Of a stretch of DNA of 64,000 nt, positions 1-12,377 are shown piece after piece. Source of the DNA: Utricularia gibba (Eukaryota; Streptophyta; Magnoliopsida; Lamiales; Lentibulariaceae). The stretch spans positions 1,798,001-1,862,000 of the forward strand of contig NEEC01000004.1 in the NCBI GenBank assembly GCA_002189035.1, in the 5' to 3' direction. The notes beneath the pieces were generated by a model, which was not told the DNA's origin, made no database searches, and worked only from the letters and a program-made list of their open reading frames with translations. The position numbers were made by a program, and so were the translations under genes. Positions within the stretch are counted from its first letter, which is position 1, and every line of letters begins with the position of its first letter.

Positions 1-818
1 GAATAAGAAAAAAGAAATTTCATCAATAAAATCTCAATCACTAACAATTGATCTCCACAATTTATTTTATAATCATCCTTTTTCATAATCATTTATAAAT
101 ATGGTTATCGTTCCATTCTATCTCACACATACCAATAAATTTTTTTGATTGCATATTATCATTTTTCTCACACATTGAAAAGAGAATGACCATATTTCTA
201 ATAAACCTCACTTTCCCAATGTTCATAATTTATTAAAAAATATTAATTCTGCTCGTGCATCAATATCAGGGATTATATTTAATGAAGAAAATATCATTAT
301 CGGTTGTTAAATGAGGAGTGGCGACCCATCGGACGTGTGAACTGCAAGCCGCTTTCACCACGTAAATGTGAGGGAGACGAGGACGATCTAGTAAAATGCA
401 CCTATTGCATCGGCCGGCCCATTCTTCTTATTGGGTGGGCTGTCCTTTGCGTTTGTGCATTTTGCAGGAATGGCCCTCTATTGTTAGAGCCCATTTAGAC
501 CTAACTTGCGTTGCCCTGCAGCCATTTTCATTCTGTTTATTATCCATCGTTTAATGGGCCAATTTCACGACACACCATTTGGGTGCATTTGGTTGGTTGG
601 ATATGTATTGTTTGGATTTAAATAATTTGGGTATAATTTATTTGGGTTTAGCTGGGTTGAACCCAAATGTTGTTTGGTTAATAAATTAAGGGTAACCCAT
701 TCAATTTTTTTGGTTAGATATTAATATTTGGGTATTAGGGAATTTTGTATTCAAATTACCAAAACAACCTTATATTTTAATGAATTATTAAACCTCATTC
801 TTCCTTTGATATCATTTA
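1..818. other. Intergenic, AT-rich, no gene seen
   Basis: No reading frame here resembles a known protein. A short GC-richer patch lies at about 304-530. At 576-735 the word TTTGGGT and variants recur in a form common in plant MITEs, but I could not find a matching pair of ends. Confidence 0.5.
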
Positions 819-823
819 GACAT

Positions 824-2102
824 TGTTGCGTGTCGTTTACTCAAAAAATTTTAAATATTTATAAAACGTAAAATACAAAGAGCGTAATACGAGTATCGAT
901 TTAGGGGAGTAGGTTTTTGGTGAAAAGTGTTTGTAAGAAACTTTTACAAAATGTCACGGTTTTGTAAAATGTAGTTTTTAAGATGTAGAAATAAAAATTA
1001 CAATCTAAGTAACGGGCCTTGACTACGGTACGCAGTTTCTAGGAATAAGATTCCATCTACTTCCTTTGTCCGTCCTTGTCTCAGTTTTCACTGATTTCTT
1101 CCGAATAGTTGGTTATAAGAGCAAAAAATAGCTTACTCTCCCTTACACTTTGATTGACAAAGAGTCACGAGAATAGACTTATGTGATTGCCCTTTGAACG
1201 ATTAGGAAGACAAGAGGATTGACTTCAATTGCCTTCAAAACCGAATTGTGCGCATGTGCCCAGCTGTTGCCAATGGTCAGTGGAAGGTCCGAGGTCACAA
1301 CCTATCCACTGTCGCGGTACCTAGTCCATAAACAATCTACTACTTTCCTTTAACCGGCATGGTTGGAGTTGGTGCTATTCACCTTGATCTTTAGGTAAAT
1401 CCTCAAAGAGTGGCATGCTACTCATGGACATTGACTACGAACCGTTACAAAAAGACTGCGACAATACGCTTAAAAGTATGCAGAATCCGAATTGAATTCA
1501 GCGAAGAACCGAGTGTATTACTCATGATTTGGAAGGAAATTTCATCTACTCCAGAAACTAAAGGGTTTTAGCCACAAAGGGTCATGAAAACAGAAATGAA
1601 ATTGTAAGCTAAGTGTTCTTCTTACTTGAAGGGAGGAAGAACTCAAAAATTCTAAGTTTAGAAAAGAAAATGACAAAAGTCTCAAACTAAGTGCTATAAG
1701 TTGCTTTTATATCACTCCCCACGTGCCTTAACTTCTTTGGCTTTTATTGTAACTTTCCTTTGCATGCAAGTTAGTGCACAATCATTGCTACAGACTCTGA
1801 CATGCCGTATGTCATGGCCTTGACCAATGTCAGTCTTCCGCCCACAATCGTTCCAAGTCGCGTACAAGACACGAAAAGTCAGAGTCTGACCACCTATAAT
1901 ACTCCTGTAACACTCCATGACAGTCTCCTGACATGTTTCGATCAAAGTGTGAGAAAAAAGATATAAAATATACACAAAATGGGATAATAGGAATTTTCTA
2001 ATAAAATCAAATACTTAATAATAAGACTTTTAATTTGAACGACTTCATACATAATTAACACATAATAATACCTAATAATTAACTAAAAAATGATACTTAA
2101 CA
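824..2102 (-). mobile_element. Old solo LTR, same family as the LTRs at 16678 and 22093
   Basis: The segment begins TGTTGCGTGTCG and ends GATACTTAACA. Over its full length it is homologous, in inverted orientation, to the two LTRs of the element at 16678-23377. No internal retroelement sequence lies on either side, so it is a solo LTR left by unequal recombination. The flanking pentamers are GACAT (819-823) and GCCAT (2103-2107), a target duplication with one mismatch, which fits an old insertion. Reading frames inside it are not genes. The TATA-like ATATAAAAG of this family falls on the minus strand near 1710. Confidence 0.85.
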
Positions 2103-3051
2103 GCCATATAGGGTATACTTCCCATTAATAAGAAGAATTCATATGATCAAGTAACATTTTGATTTGTGGCATTTAGTTTAAGTATGTAATGGATTTTTAC
2201 ACCATCCAATGTGGATAGGTCATGGGTTTATGAATGAATTTTCGTTTTGGATGATTTTGAAATTAGTACTTAATTGTCATCATGAATCATCATCATTACA
2301 GAAAACCATACTCATATGCGTACTCAATTTTGAATAATAACTAGGCTAAATAACAGGGCTTTCACTTTAATGTATTCTAGTTTCATGATATCATCTCATT
2401 CTTATCATGAGTGTTTGTAAAATAGTTTTTATTTAATGCACTATTATTATTAATATGATGATTTTGTGATTCTATTACTGATTTAATTTCATGTCTTAGA
2501 TATTCTTTCGATAAAATTTTATTAAAAGCATATCTATCTATATATATTTGATTTATTTGTATTACACAATTGACAAGTTATGGATTCCAATATAATCAAT
2601 AAAAAAACGTCAAAAGAGTTCACAAGAAAAAAAACAATTGGTTGTAGCATTCAAAACAATTATCGAAGAAGAATGAAAAGTTTAAAATGATTTTCGAGCA
2701 AGATACCATGTATCAATTTTCATAGCAAAGTAACATCTGATCATCTTATATCAATTCTCATAGCAAAAGTAACAAGAAAATAAAAAGTCAATAGGAAATG
2801 CAGATTTTATGATGGAGTTAAAAGTTTTTAATAAACGAACAACTATTGTCATAGAATTAGCTACCCCTAAATTTCGAGGTGGTGAATTAGTAATGCAAGT
2901 GAAATAACATGTAAGAGTTACCTAGTTGCAATATGCCTATTGAAATTTCAATTTCCCAATTAACCAAAATTTGTGAGAATATTTTCACAAATAAAAAACA
3001 TAAATTGGAATTAAAATAATAACTTTCCAATAAAAACAATTTCATTGATGT
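2103..3051. other. Intergenic, AT-rich
   Basis: AT-rich sequence with many homopolymer runs. I see no gene, RNA or delimitable repeat. Confidence 0.5.
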
Positions 3052-3056
3052 TAACA

Positions 3057-3553
3057 TGTTGAAGGCCAAAATCGGTGTGCCGGTTTGGGGCCGATTTTCG
3101 CATTGCTGGCGGTACCGTTTTCCTTGTTTACCGTCCGTTGGTTGATCGAATGCAATAGAGATAGATGGGGATTTTTTACGTGGAAACCGCCTTGAGGTCG
3201 AAAAACCACGGAGCTGTCGGAGCTCATCGGAGAGAATATTCACTAGGTCTGGACTGTGAAAAAAAGAAGTCCCATAAAGATTGTTTGCCCCGTTTATTTA
3301 TAGGGGAAGTCAGCCTATCCGATTCTGTGTCCCCGCGGGCTTCGGTTACCTTTGCACCTGCTATGCGACCTTGCTTTTCCAGATACCGTAAGCCTATTCT
3401 GCCATAATTTAACCACTTTTCAAACTGCGTCATACAGCCGCCGTTGCAGATTTCTGACATACATCGATCTGTCGACAGTCACCTTTTTCCCAAAGCCTCC
3501 TTTTACAGTCTTTTCAGAGACCGATTATCTACGCCCTAATTTACACCCCATCA
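3057..3553 (+). mobile_element. Solo LTR with perfect 5-bp target duplication
   Basis: It starts TGTTGAAGGCC and ends CACCCCATCA, with the canonical TG...CA ends. It is bracketed by the direct repeat TAACA (3052-3056 and 3554-3558). A related copy lies at 6026-6567. Both share GGGCCGATTTTC-like words, a block reading TTTTTTACGTGGAAACC followed by AAAACCACGG, and the CCCCATCA end. With no internal domain present it is a solo LTR. The superfamily cannot be assigned from an LTR alone. Frames across it (for example 3165-3407) are not genes. Confidence 0.88.
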
Positions 3554-3558
3554 TAACA

Positions 3559-3875
3559 ATAACTAATATAATCAAACTTTCATCTATTATGAAATTATTA
3601 GGTCATACACAAAATCGAAATAAAAATATTTAAATTACTGCATGTAAGAGTTACCTTGGTTGCTGAGCATCTTAAGAATTACTAATGGACTTCATCAGAT
3701 TCCACTGATTGTCGTCAATCTTTCAACAAAATATATCAAAGTAGGCCATTCAACGTTCTCTCGAACGATGATTGTCGTATGTCTTTCATCTATTGCCTAT
3801 TGCAATAATTGTTTTTATTTTTTTCAATTTTTGGATATTGAAAAGGGTATAATTGTCGAATTTGAAGTAGATACT
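3559..3875. other. Intergenic, AT-rich
   Basis: Short AT-rich spacer between the solo LTR and the MITE. No gene is supported. Confidence 0.45.
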
Positions 3876-3885
3876 CTCAAAATAC

Positions 3886-4453
3886 GAAAAAATTGATGAA
3901 ATACATACTTTCCTATTTATGATTTGTAAAATATATCTTTTGGGATTGAGTTAGGAAAATACATCAGTTTGTATAGAAAACTAATTGTGCAAGTTGAATT
4001 TACTCAGCTTTACAAAAGATGTGCATCAAAACATTGAAAAAATACAAATTTGGAGCATATTTACATTTCCAAATCTCTTGATAAAAACTTCCAGCACAAC
4101 TCAAAAGCATCATGATTTATCAAATGTTTAAGTACTCTTCTGCAAGAGTCGAATGGGATGTGGGTTATGCTTCCTATACAAGTTAAAGTAATGAATCACA
4201 TCAAGAATAAAAACTGTGTCTAGATAAATTATCATTAATGTAGAAAGAACTGAAATTTCATATCTCTGTTTTTACATTTTTTTCAAGAATTGCTTCAAAA
4301 ATCTCATAAGCTATGACATTTCATAACCAAAAATAGTATATAAGATGTAGTTTGCAAATAAAACATGTAAAATGATGTATTTTCCCAACATTACACAAAA
4401 AGATGTATTTTGCAAACTAAAAATAGGAAAATATGTATATGACTAAGTCAGCC
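3886..4453. mobile_element. Mutator-type MITE with long terminal inverted repeats
   Basis: The two ends are inverted copies of each other over roughly 80-90 bp. At the left, about 3901-3977 carries ATACATACTTTCCTATTT and GGAAAATACATCA. The reverse complement of about 4363-4440 carries ATACATATTTTCCTATTT and GGAAAATACATCA at the same spacing. The 10-bp direct repeat CTCAAAATAC sits immediately outside both ends (3876-3885 and 4454-4463). Long inverted repeats with a 9-10 bp target duplication are typical of MULEs. There is no transposase, so it is non-autonomous. Confidence 0.78.
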
Positions 4454-4463
4454 CTCAAAATAC

Positions 4464-6020
4464 ATATAATTAGTGGATTTAAAAAATACTCTCAAATTAA
4501 ATTTATAAATGATTCTATGTGAATTTTGATTTAAATACTAGTTACATATTTAGTGCTATACCAAATAAATATTTCTTTTATTAACTCACTTATACCAATT
4601 TTTTATATACAAACTAAACGTACCTTTATATATATAATATATTGTTTTTTTTAGTGTTCATATCATTTGCATGCTAATTTAAATAAGAAAACATTTATGA
4701 TCCAATAATCAATTTCAATGTCCAATAAATAAATTTAAATAGACTTAAAAATGTATATGTTTTTAATTATTATGATTTATATATTATTATAGAATATTGG
4801 GGGAGAATTGATCGAAAACAAAGTTCATTTACAAATCTGATCATCTCATAAAATAAGATAAAAAATTAAAATTGAGTATGAGTAGTTTTATTATTACAAG
4901 GTGCACCTGCTACTCTGGTCCATATGCACGTGCCCTTGTGCTTGTTTTAGAAGCATCAACATTTTGGAAGGTAAAGACAAATATAATAATCATATCGGTA
5001 GCCTTCTAAATTCAGGTTTCGTCGGGATCAGGGTGCGTGTGTGGGTCCCACTACCCCGTACCTACCTTCCCACGTGTATTTATTGATAACCTAATTCACC
5101 TCAAAATATCTGCTCAACTTGTGGCCTGGGGCAACACTTAAATGAAAAAAAAAAAAAACCCTCCCACGTGCATTTATGATAACCTAATTCAGATCAAAAT
5201 ATCTGCCCAACTTGTGGGGCAAAACTTAAATGATAAAAAAAATTACCATATTTCTATAAAAATCTCATCAATTCAACTACAATCATTTTTCATGATAACC
5301 AATAGCAAAACAATATCCAATTCTCTTCCATGTTTAATTATATTTATTTTTTAATTTTCATTTATAATTTAATTTAAGTTTATTAATTTATAGATAATAT
5401 AAAATATGATATTCAGATATTAATATCACTTGTGAATTATACTATGAATTATTTACAATTACTATAACTCTCTATTGTGGTCCAAAAATTTGGTTGTTTG
5501 TTTAGCTTCTTTCCATAAGCAATCAATTGTGCACAATCTTATTTGTACAAAAAATAAATTGAAACGAGACATTGCTCGGTGGTGTTTTGGATGAGAGTTT
5601 AACTCTCAATCCTATGATGTAGAAAATGCATGGATAAAAAAATGTGGGGTGATTTTGAAAAATAACCTCTGTGAATTGAGGATGTTAGAAATCTAAACAT
5701 ACTATGTATATTTTTTTGTGCATAGTATGTGAGAGAGAAATGGAGGGTGGGTAAATTTCAAAACGAACTCGTTTGAGTGTGCACATCCTATTCAAACAAG
5801 CAGATTTGATGAACTTACACCAGAGAAGATGCATGATGTCAAACCATAAGCTCCACAAATGAAACCCATGAAAATGAGACTCTATCCAAGATCATTTAGA
5901 AAAGTAATCATATTAATTTTATCTCTCATATACTAATATTAATTTTTTACACATACGATAGTTATTTTTGTTACATGAAGAGGATTACTTTTCTTTTTAT
6001 CCACATGAGGAGTTAAGTTA
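4464..6020. other. Intergenic, AT-rich
   Basis: No gene is supported. Apart from the tandem duplication at 5066-5236 this is AT-rich sequence without recognisable structure. Confidence 0.5.
5066..5236 (+). repeat. Tandem duplication of about 85 bp containing CCCACGTG
   Basis: Two adjacent copies, about 5066-5151 and 5161-5236, share TCCCACGTG, GATAACCTAATTCA, CAAAATATCTGC, CAACTTGTGG and ACTTAAATGA in the same order. The copies differ by small indels and substitutions. Each carries a CACGTG hexamer (the G-box core), but no gene lies close downstream, so a regulatory role is not supported. Confidence 0.75.
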
Positions 6021-6025
6021 TAGAT

Positions 6026-6567
6026 TGTTAAGGGCGAAAATCGATATCTGAGAGAGGGCCGATTTTCAAGTTATGGGTGCGGCTGGATGTGCCGTACCCA
6101 GTTGCGGCTTTGGTGTTTTACTTGATTCGGTTAGCAGAAATGGAGATAGACTGAGGTTTTTTACGTGGAAACCGTCGATGAACGGGAAAACCACGGAGGT
6201 GTCAGAGCTCGCCGAAAAAAATCTTCACTCGACGGAGATGGGGGAAAATACAAGATGGAGTACTTAGAGTTCAACCCCTTCCACTGTAATGTTTCTTGCA
6301 TTTATAGGTGAGTTGAGACTGGCTGAATTCTGAATTCTACAAGTGTCAGTTGTTTTTTGCGTTTGTTGTACATACTGTGATTCTGCCTTCATATAGTCAT
6401 TGACTGCACTGTCATTGTCGTAATTCGACTACTTTTCAATCTATCCAAAATGGTGCCGCTGACAAACCCTGATAGTTATCAATTTGTCGACTTGCATTAG
6501 GGTGTTAGAACACCCTTTTAGCTATTTTTCAAAGACCAGTTAACCTAGTCCTATTTGGACCCCATCA
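6026..6567 (+). mobile_element. Solo LTR with perfect 5-bp target duplication
   Basis: It begins TGTTAAGGGCG and ends GGACCCCATCA, flanked by the direct repeat TAGAT (6021-6025 and 6568-6572). It is homologous to the solo LTR at 3057-3553, somewhat longer and clearly diverged, so the two are separate insertions of one family. No internal retroelement sequence is present. The apparent frame at 6073-6267 lies wholly inside the LTR. Confidence 0.88.
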
Positions 6568-6572
6568 TAGAT

Positions 6573-9500
6573 ACTCGGTGATTGTGCTAGAAAGGTATGT
6601 TGAATATATATTTAGTATATGTTTTATGATCTCTAGAATATAATAATATCTTAATATATTGGTATTATATCTAGAACATATCGAATAATAAATTTACTCT
6701 CAAAATTCATAAGACACACCTTGGATCTGTAATACCATATTAAATACTACGATTATGTTTTGATCGTTTATCAGATTAGTTCATTCAGTTTTAATGAAAT
6801 CAATTTGATTTGTATGCTCAACAGTCTCTCGATTCATACTTCATGTTTCTAGGGCACCAAAAGTTTGTATCTTTGTCTTTGCATGTTTTGATCACAATCA
6901 TATACTAAATACATACAATGATCCTCACAAAAGTGTTAGCAGGATTGTGATTGCAGAAATAGGGGTTCCGGGGGCAATGGGGGTGTGGGTGGATCGACCA
7001 TACATTGAGGTTTTGGTAGTGTGGATCCTTCTCTGAATCATCGCCTGAATATCTTTTAAGGATGATGTGGATTGTTACATGATTCGCCACATGAATTCCG
7101 TGTACAAGTTGGACAGTTGAGTTTGATAATATATATGCCAAAGAAACCCCTCATTTGGAAAAGTTGCACGCATCATTTGAACTCCCCACCGGCCGCCACA
7201 TTTGATCGGGGACCCCCCGGCGCGTCACGTGGGCTTTTCGGGGACTCGGACACGGTCTGCTTCTTCTTTTCGGACGTTCATCTTCGTAAAGCCTGCCTCC
7301 TCCAGACGGCAGCAAAACGTTCATCCCTTCAGATTTTTCTGGTTTTTTTAGGATCCGATGAATCTGGTGAACATGCATGTAAATATCAAATACATAAAAA
7401 ATATAAATCATATTAAAAAAAATTAGACTCAATTAATTATTAATAATCTACAATCTTTTATATATTTAATTATTTCAATTTTATTTTTCGATGTGGTATT
7501 GTGTATTATAATATACCCAAATGACCCTGTTTACTAAGCCATATTTTTGGTTGATAGTTCCGGGTGCTCTCGGATGAATCACCGCTTACTTCAGTGGATT
7601 CCTTCAAAATCAATTAAGTCCGATTATAAAAAAAAAGTAATATTATTTATCAATAATAAGATTAATTATGTTTTTATTTGAGAGTATAAAAACTTGGATA
7701 TGATTTTCTAAAGATAGTGTGTGTTTGCATGAATTAGATTGAATTGAATTTTCAATTAAAAATGTTGTGTAGGGAATAAAGTAACACATGTTGGTATCAC
7801 TACTGTGGCCGATGGATAGCCGTCAAGTAAGAAAAGAAACAAGTAAGGATGCACAAATTGGGATGGGCGATGGGGGTCTACAAATGTGAACCTGGGCCGA
7901 TCACAGACCTGAATCTCGAAAGGAGAGGTGAAGATCGACAGGATATTTGCTTTGCTCTCTGAGTTTTCTGACGAGCTGCGGACATGAACCAGTGCACTGT
8001 AATGACACGCCAGCAAACTGAACTCGAAACTTTCCTGGGATTCTTTTGAATTATAATTATGTTGGAATATTATATTAGAGAATGGGGTTGACAATTTTAC
8101 ATTGCTAGTTAAAATTTATTTCAACCAATTTATATGAGAGTTCAATCCAATATTTTTGATGGGATTAACAGTGAGCTATGTGTCAGGTGTATGCATATTT
8201 CTAATTTATTAGATTTGATTGGGATTCCTAAGGACCCTGAAACCCAAAAATGACTAAGTACAATAGGGGTGTAAACACACTCAAAAGCCTCTAGCATGTT
8301 TTGATTCTGAAGATCTGAGTTTTGCTTAGTTTTATCTCAAATCTATTAAGATTTACGGTTCATGTATATATTTGACTGATTTTTAAAATCAATAAGCATT
8401 TTTCAAAGAGACTCTTGAATACTGAGGTATTATGAAATATTTTAAAACAGTGTTTTACGTGACTTAGGTTTTTGATATTTTATTATTCTTTGTGATCGAT
8501 TTATAACAAATTATTAGAAATTTACAAAGTAGAGAGCGATACATGAAATCTTTTTCTGCGGTGTTCTCTCAGATCTTTACACATTTTAATGCTGATAGTC
8601 TCGTAGCAGCAGTAGAATGGGAACAAAAGTCAAAGACTGGAAGCCCGCCCATCCACCACGTTGGTGATAATTTTCTTTTCTTAATTGAGAGTTCATGGTT
8701 CCATACCCCAACCGAATATCGCATTCCAACGAATGATCCGTATCTGCAACGTTCAGGCGTGGAATAGAGATGGATTCATACAAGGGGCATGGAAAGAAAG
8801 AAAGGAGGGAGGGGGGGATATAATGTAAAGTGGCAGTAATGTGCATTTATTGCACATTCATCGTCTCCTCACATTTACTGGGCGCAAGGCCAAGGTGCAC
8901 GTTATCGGATGCAGATGCAGTCGGCCAAGTGGTCTGCACCCTACATTCAAAGCGCCACCCCTACCCATCCCTCTGTCTAACATCCAACCTCTAACCAGCC
9001 TCCATTTACTCCCATCACTCCCACCCCCCCCCCCCCCCCCCCTCTTGATTCCTACCCATCCTTTCCTCCTCCCGTAATCAATTCCACAGGACTCGGTCAT
9101 CGAAACATATCCATCCATCACTTGTTTTCACTGTTCCATTTCTTCTTAAGCGAACGAGAGACGTCACCAATCTCTTCCACCAAAATGCACTTCTGCTACA
9201 TGCTCTCTGCTCACACTGTCTGCATCGGGTCGCGGTTCTTGGTGAAAGATCAGGATCGTGTTTGCAGGGAGACACAACAGCTGACACGTTTTCTGTATCT
9301 CATCCTCCAGACACGAGACTGGCCATTGACTTGGGGTTTTCCATCGCAAACCAAACCCCATGCCAAAAAAATATAATTTCTAACACGTCTTCAGGTTTGT
9401 CATGTGGCAACTTACACCAACATGCATTCCCAATTTTCATCTTTGTTTTTGTTGGCTGAAAAGTAATAAGAACATGCAAAAGTAAGAAACCATATGTTTG

Positions 9501-10785
9501 ATAATCTGATCTACTAAATGTATTTTTGATCACTCAATCTATGAGCCATTTTAAGATTCAAATGGTTTGTTATATAGGATGCAACCGAATTCACAAAATT
9601 AGTAAATGATGAGATCTAATCTCATTCCTGGTATTACGCAAGATTAGGAAGACTAGGATGTTGGTTTTGGTCATCCAAGACCAATAATTATTAAATTAAA
9701 CTTCCTGGAAATAGCCAACAGTTTCAACGAATCATCATGTCTTATTTTGCCTTTCAGGCAAATAAAGCAGAGCTGAAATAAGTGATAGTTGTGTGGCGTC
9801 CATGGGTTTTACGATATCCATTATTCAGACAGACCTCTGGCTGTAAAAGGTAAAAAACTACCAGAATTATAAATTAGGAAGAGTATGGACCCCTTGTTCA
9901 AAAATGCAGTTTGACCCAAATAATTGAATGAAGAGTCATTCGGTCCCCATTTGTTTTATTCAATTGCCCGCATTTGTGGAGTATTTTCTTAATTCATTAC
10001 AATAATTTGGCCATTTTTTTTATTCTGTTAGATATATCACCCCAACAGACACCAATGTTCCAAGCCATTCTCCTACAACATATATATATGCTGTATTTTG
10101 TGGGAACAAGTGGACATCATCCTCATTTAAATACAAAGAAAGGAATTGGGATCTCACACATTTTATTTATTTATATGTTCCAATGTATTAAATCTGGAAT
10201 AAAAAACGTGAATTGTTTCATGGTTTGAACAATTCGAGTAATTCAAATTGTGTTTTAAATTATTTATTTTAAAAAAAATTAATATTTTTCTATAAAAATA
10301 TCAAATCTTAATTGAATCACAATTGAATCATGGTTTCAAATTTTAATGTATTTGATATTTTAATAATAATTATTATATATGTTGTTAGTATAAGATATAA
10401 ATAGGGTAAAATCATATATTTGTAGCTAAAAATAGTGGTTGAAATTTCAATTATTCCCTCTAAATTCTATATTTTAGCCAAAATCCAGAATTCGGAAGTT
10501 TTTTGAATTTTAAATCTTTCGTTGAACTATGATTGAGGCAAAATTCATTTTTTTAATTTTAAAATAATTTAAATATAGTTTAAAGGCGCAATCAAATTTA
10601 TTCAACAATCATGGTTTTGTTTTTTAAAAAAATGTATTCAGGAGGTGTCTTTTCCACTTCCCTCCACATCTAATACCGGCTGAAAAAAATAGATGGCTGG
10701 GCTGGCGAGTGGTTTGAGTTTGCACACAGATCCGCTCCCATCCGATCCCAGTGCAATAACTCTGACAGGCGGTTGCCGGTATCAC
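6573..10785. other. Long intergenic region with GC-rich islands
   Basis: No protein family is recognisable in any frame. Base composition is uneven. GC-richer patches at about 7172-7340, 7790-8010 and 8600-9400 stand out from AT-rich surroundings and could be remnants of genes or promoters. A solitary TAGGGGTGTAAAC at about 8267 resembles one end of a hAT element, but I found no partner end. Confidence 0.45.
9024..9042 (+). repeat. Poly(C) tract of 19
   Basis: An uninterrupted run of 19 C within a C-rich, pyrimidine-biased stretch. The exact length is likely to be unreliable in any assembly. Confidence 0.9.
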
Positions 10786-10789
10786 CGGC

Positions 10790-10798
10790 TTATTTAAC
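10790..10798 (+). promoter_or_regulatory. Possible TATA element of the first CYP96 gene
   Basis: TTATTTAAC lies about 55 bp before the ATG at 10852. The other two CYP96 genes have a TATTTAA or TATTAAATA word at 40-60 bp before their ATG, which supports a shared core promoter. The transcription start is not visible. Confidence 0.4.
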
Positions 10799-10851
10799 TC
10801 GCCCCTTACGTGTAACCGGAGCAAGAGTCCTCCCTCCTCCAAGCTTCGAAA

Positions 10852-12377
10852 ATGTCGTTCGAAGAAGCTGTTTTCTCAGCCCTGTCGCTTCTCTTCCTCT
10901 TCATCGTTTCAAGGCGTTGCATGGATTTAATCTGGACATGGGCACACTCCATTCGCCCCATCGAATGGCCCCTCCTCGGAATGATGCCGGGGTTGTGCCG
11001 GAATGTTCACCGGATCCACGAGTTCGCGACGGAGGCGATGCAGGAAGCCGGCGGCACGCTCTGGTTCAAAGGCCCCTCGTTTGCCAACATGGATATGCTC
11101 GTCACCTCAGATCCCGCTAATGTGCACTACATTCTCACCAAAAACTTCGCCAACTTCGGGAAGGGCCCTGAGTTCAAGAAGATTTTCGATATTCTGGGCG
11201 AAGGGATTTTCGCGGCGGAAGCAGAATCATGGGAGAACCAGCGAAAGGCTGCCAAGTTGTTCCTAACCAACAACGGTTTTCAGCAGTTGGTGGCCGAAAC
11301 AACTTGGAACAAGGTGGAAATGGCACTCTGCCCTGTTTTGGAATCCGCTGCAAAAACAGGGGATACGAAGGGCTTCGAGGTGCAGGAGGTTTTCCAGCGT
11401 TTTGGATTCGACTGCACTGTGCTTATGATCTTCGGACACGACCCACGATCTTTGTCCAATGAAATGCAGCAGTTTCCAGAAGTAAAAGCCTTTCACGATG
11501 CGGAGGAAGCTGTTTTCATCAGGCACATTTTGCCGGTTGGACTGTGGAGGTGGCTGCAGTACCTACAAATCGGATCTGAGAAGAAGATGACTCGAGCTAT
11601 GGATATAATTAACTCATTTGTGGCAAAATGCATCGGCTTGAAAGAATCCAAGTTGCGTCTTCAGTCTGCATATGAAAATGATTACGACATGTTCGCCTGT
11701 TACAGAAGAGCCATTTCAGAGAAGCATGAAGCTGTGAAGATCTCAGAGGAGGTTTGGAGAGACGCAACATTGAACTTTCTTATAGCGGGAAAAGATTCTG
11801 TAAGTACTACTCTTTCTTGGTTCTTTTGGCTGCTGGCAAAGAATCCAGATAAGGAAGAGAAGCTCCGCAGAGAATTAGCCACACATTTTCCCTCCGGCGA
11901 ATGGAGATTCACCAGCTTGGAACAGCTGAAAAATCTCGTCTACCTCCACGGAGCTCTCTACGAAACGCTTCGCCTTTTCCCCCCATCGCCCTGAATCACA
12001 AAGCGCCCCTGGAGTCGGATACTCTGCCCTCCGGCCACCGCGTGGAGCCGAACTCCAAGATCGTGATATCCTTTTACTCCATGGGAAGAATGGAATCCAT
12101 CTGGGGTGAAGACTGCCTTGAGTTTAAGCCGGAGAGATGGATCTCCGAGCGGGGGTCGGTCATCACGGTGCCGTCCTTCAAGTTTCCGGCGTTCAACGCG
12201 GGGCCAAGGACATGCTTGGGCAAGGAAATAGCATTGATTCAGCTGAAAATCGCGGTGGCCGCGGTGGTCAGCCGGTTCAAGATAGAGGTGGTTGAGGGTC
12301 ACCCTGTTACTCCAAGCGGCTCAGTCATCCTCCACATGAAAAATGGAATGATGGTGAAAGTGAAGAGATATGAGTAA
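10852..12377 (+). CDS. CYP96-type cytochrome P450, one-base frame break
   Basis: This intronless gene encodes a microsomal P450 of the CYP86 clan, closest by recognition to CYP96, whose studied member MAH1 hydroxylates wax alkanes mid-chain. An N-terminal membrane anchor (about residues 8-22) precedes a proline-containing segment (WPLLGMMPGL). The I-helix reads AGKDS, with Ser where the relatives at 24774 and 29494 have Thr. ExxR is ETLR, the PERF-like motif is FKPERW and the haem loop is FNAGPRTCLG with the axial Cys. The first frame stops at 11994. The second half continues in another frame from about 11985 to the TAA at 12375. The break falls in a run of six C (11979-11984), and one extra base there would give about 508 residues. 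The flawless rest of the gene makes assembly error as likely as a true pseudogene. Substrate is inferred from family only. Confidence 0.88.

Noticed and set aside
304-498. 64-codon frame with several Cys
   Set aside because: No resemblance to a known small Cys-rich family. The Cys spacing is irregular and there is no clear signal peptide.
8266-8280. TAGGGGTGTAAAC resembling a hAT terminus
   Set aside because: No inverted partner or 8-bp duplication was found within about 1 kb.
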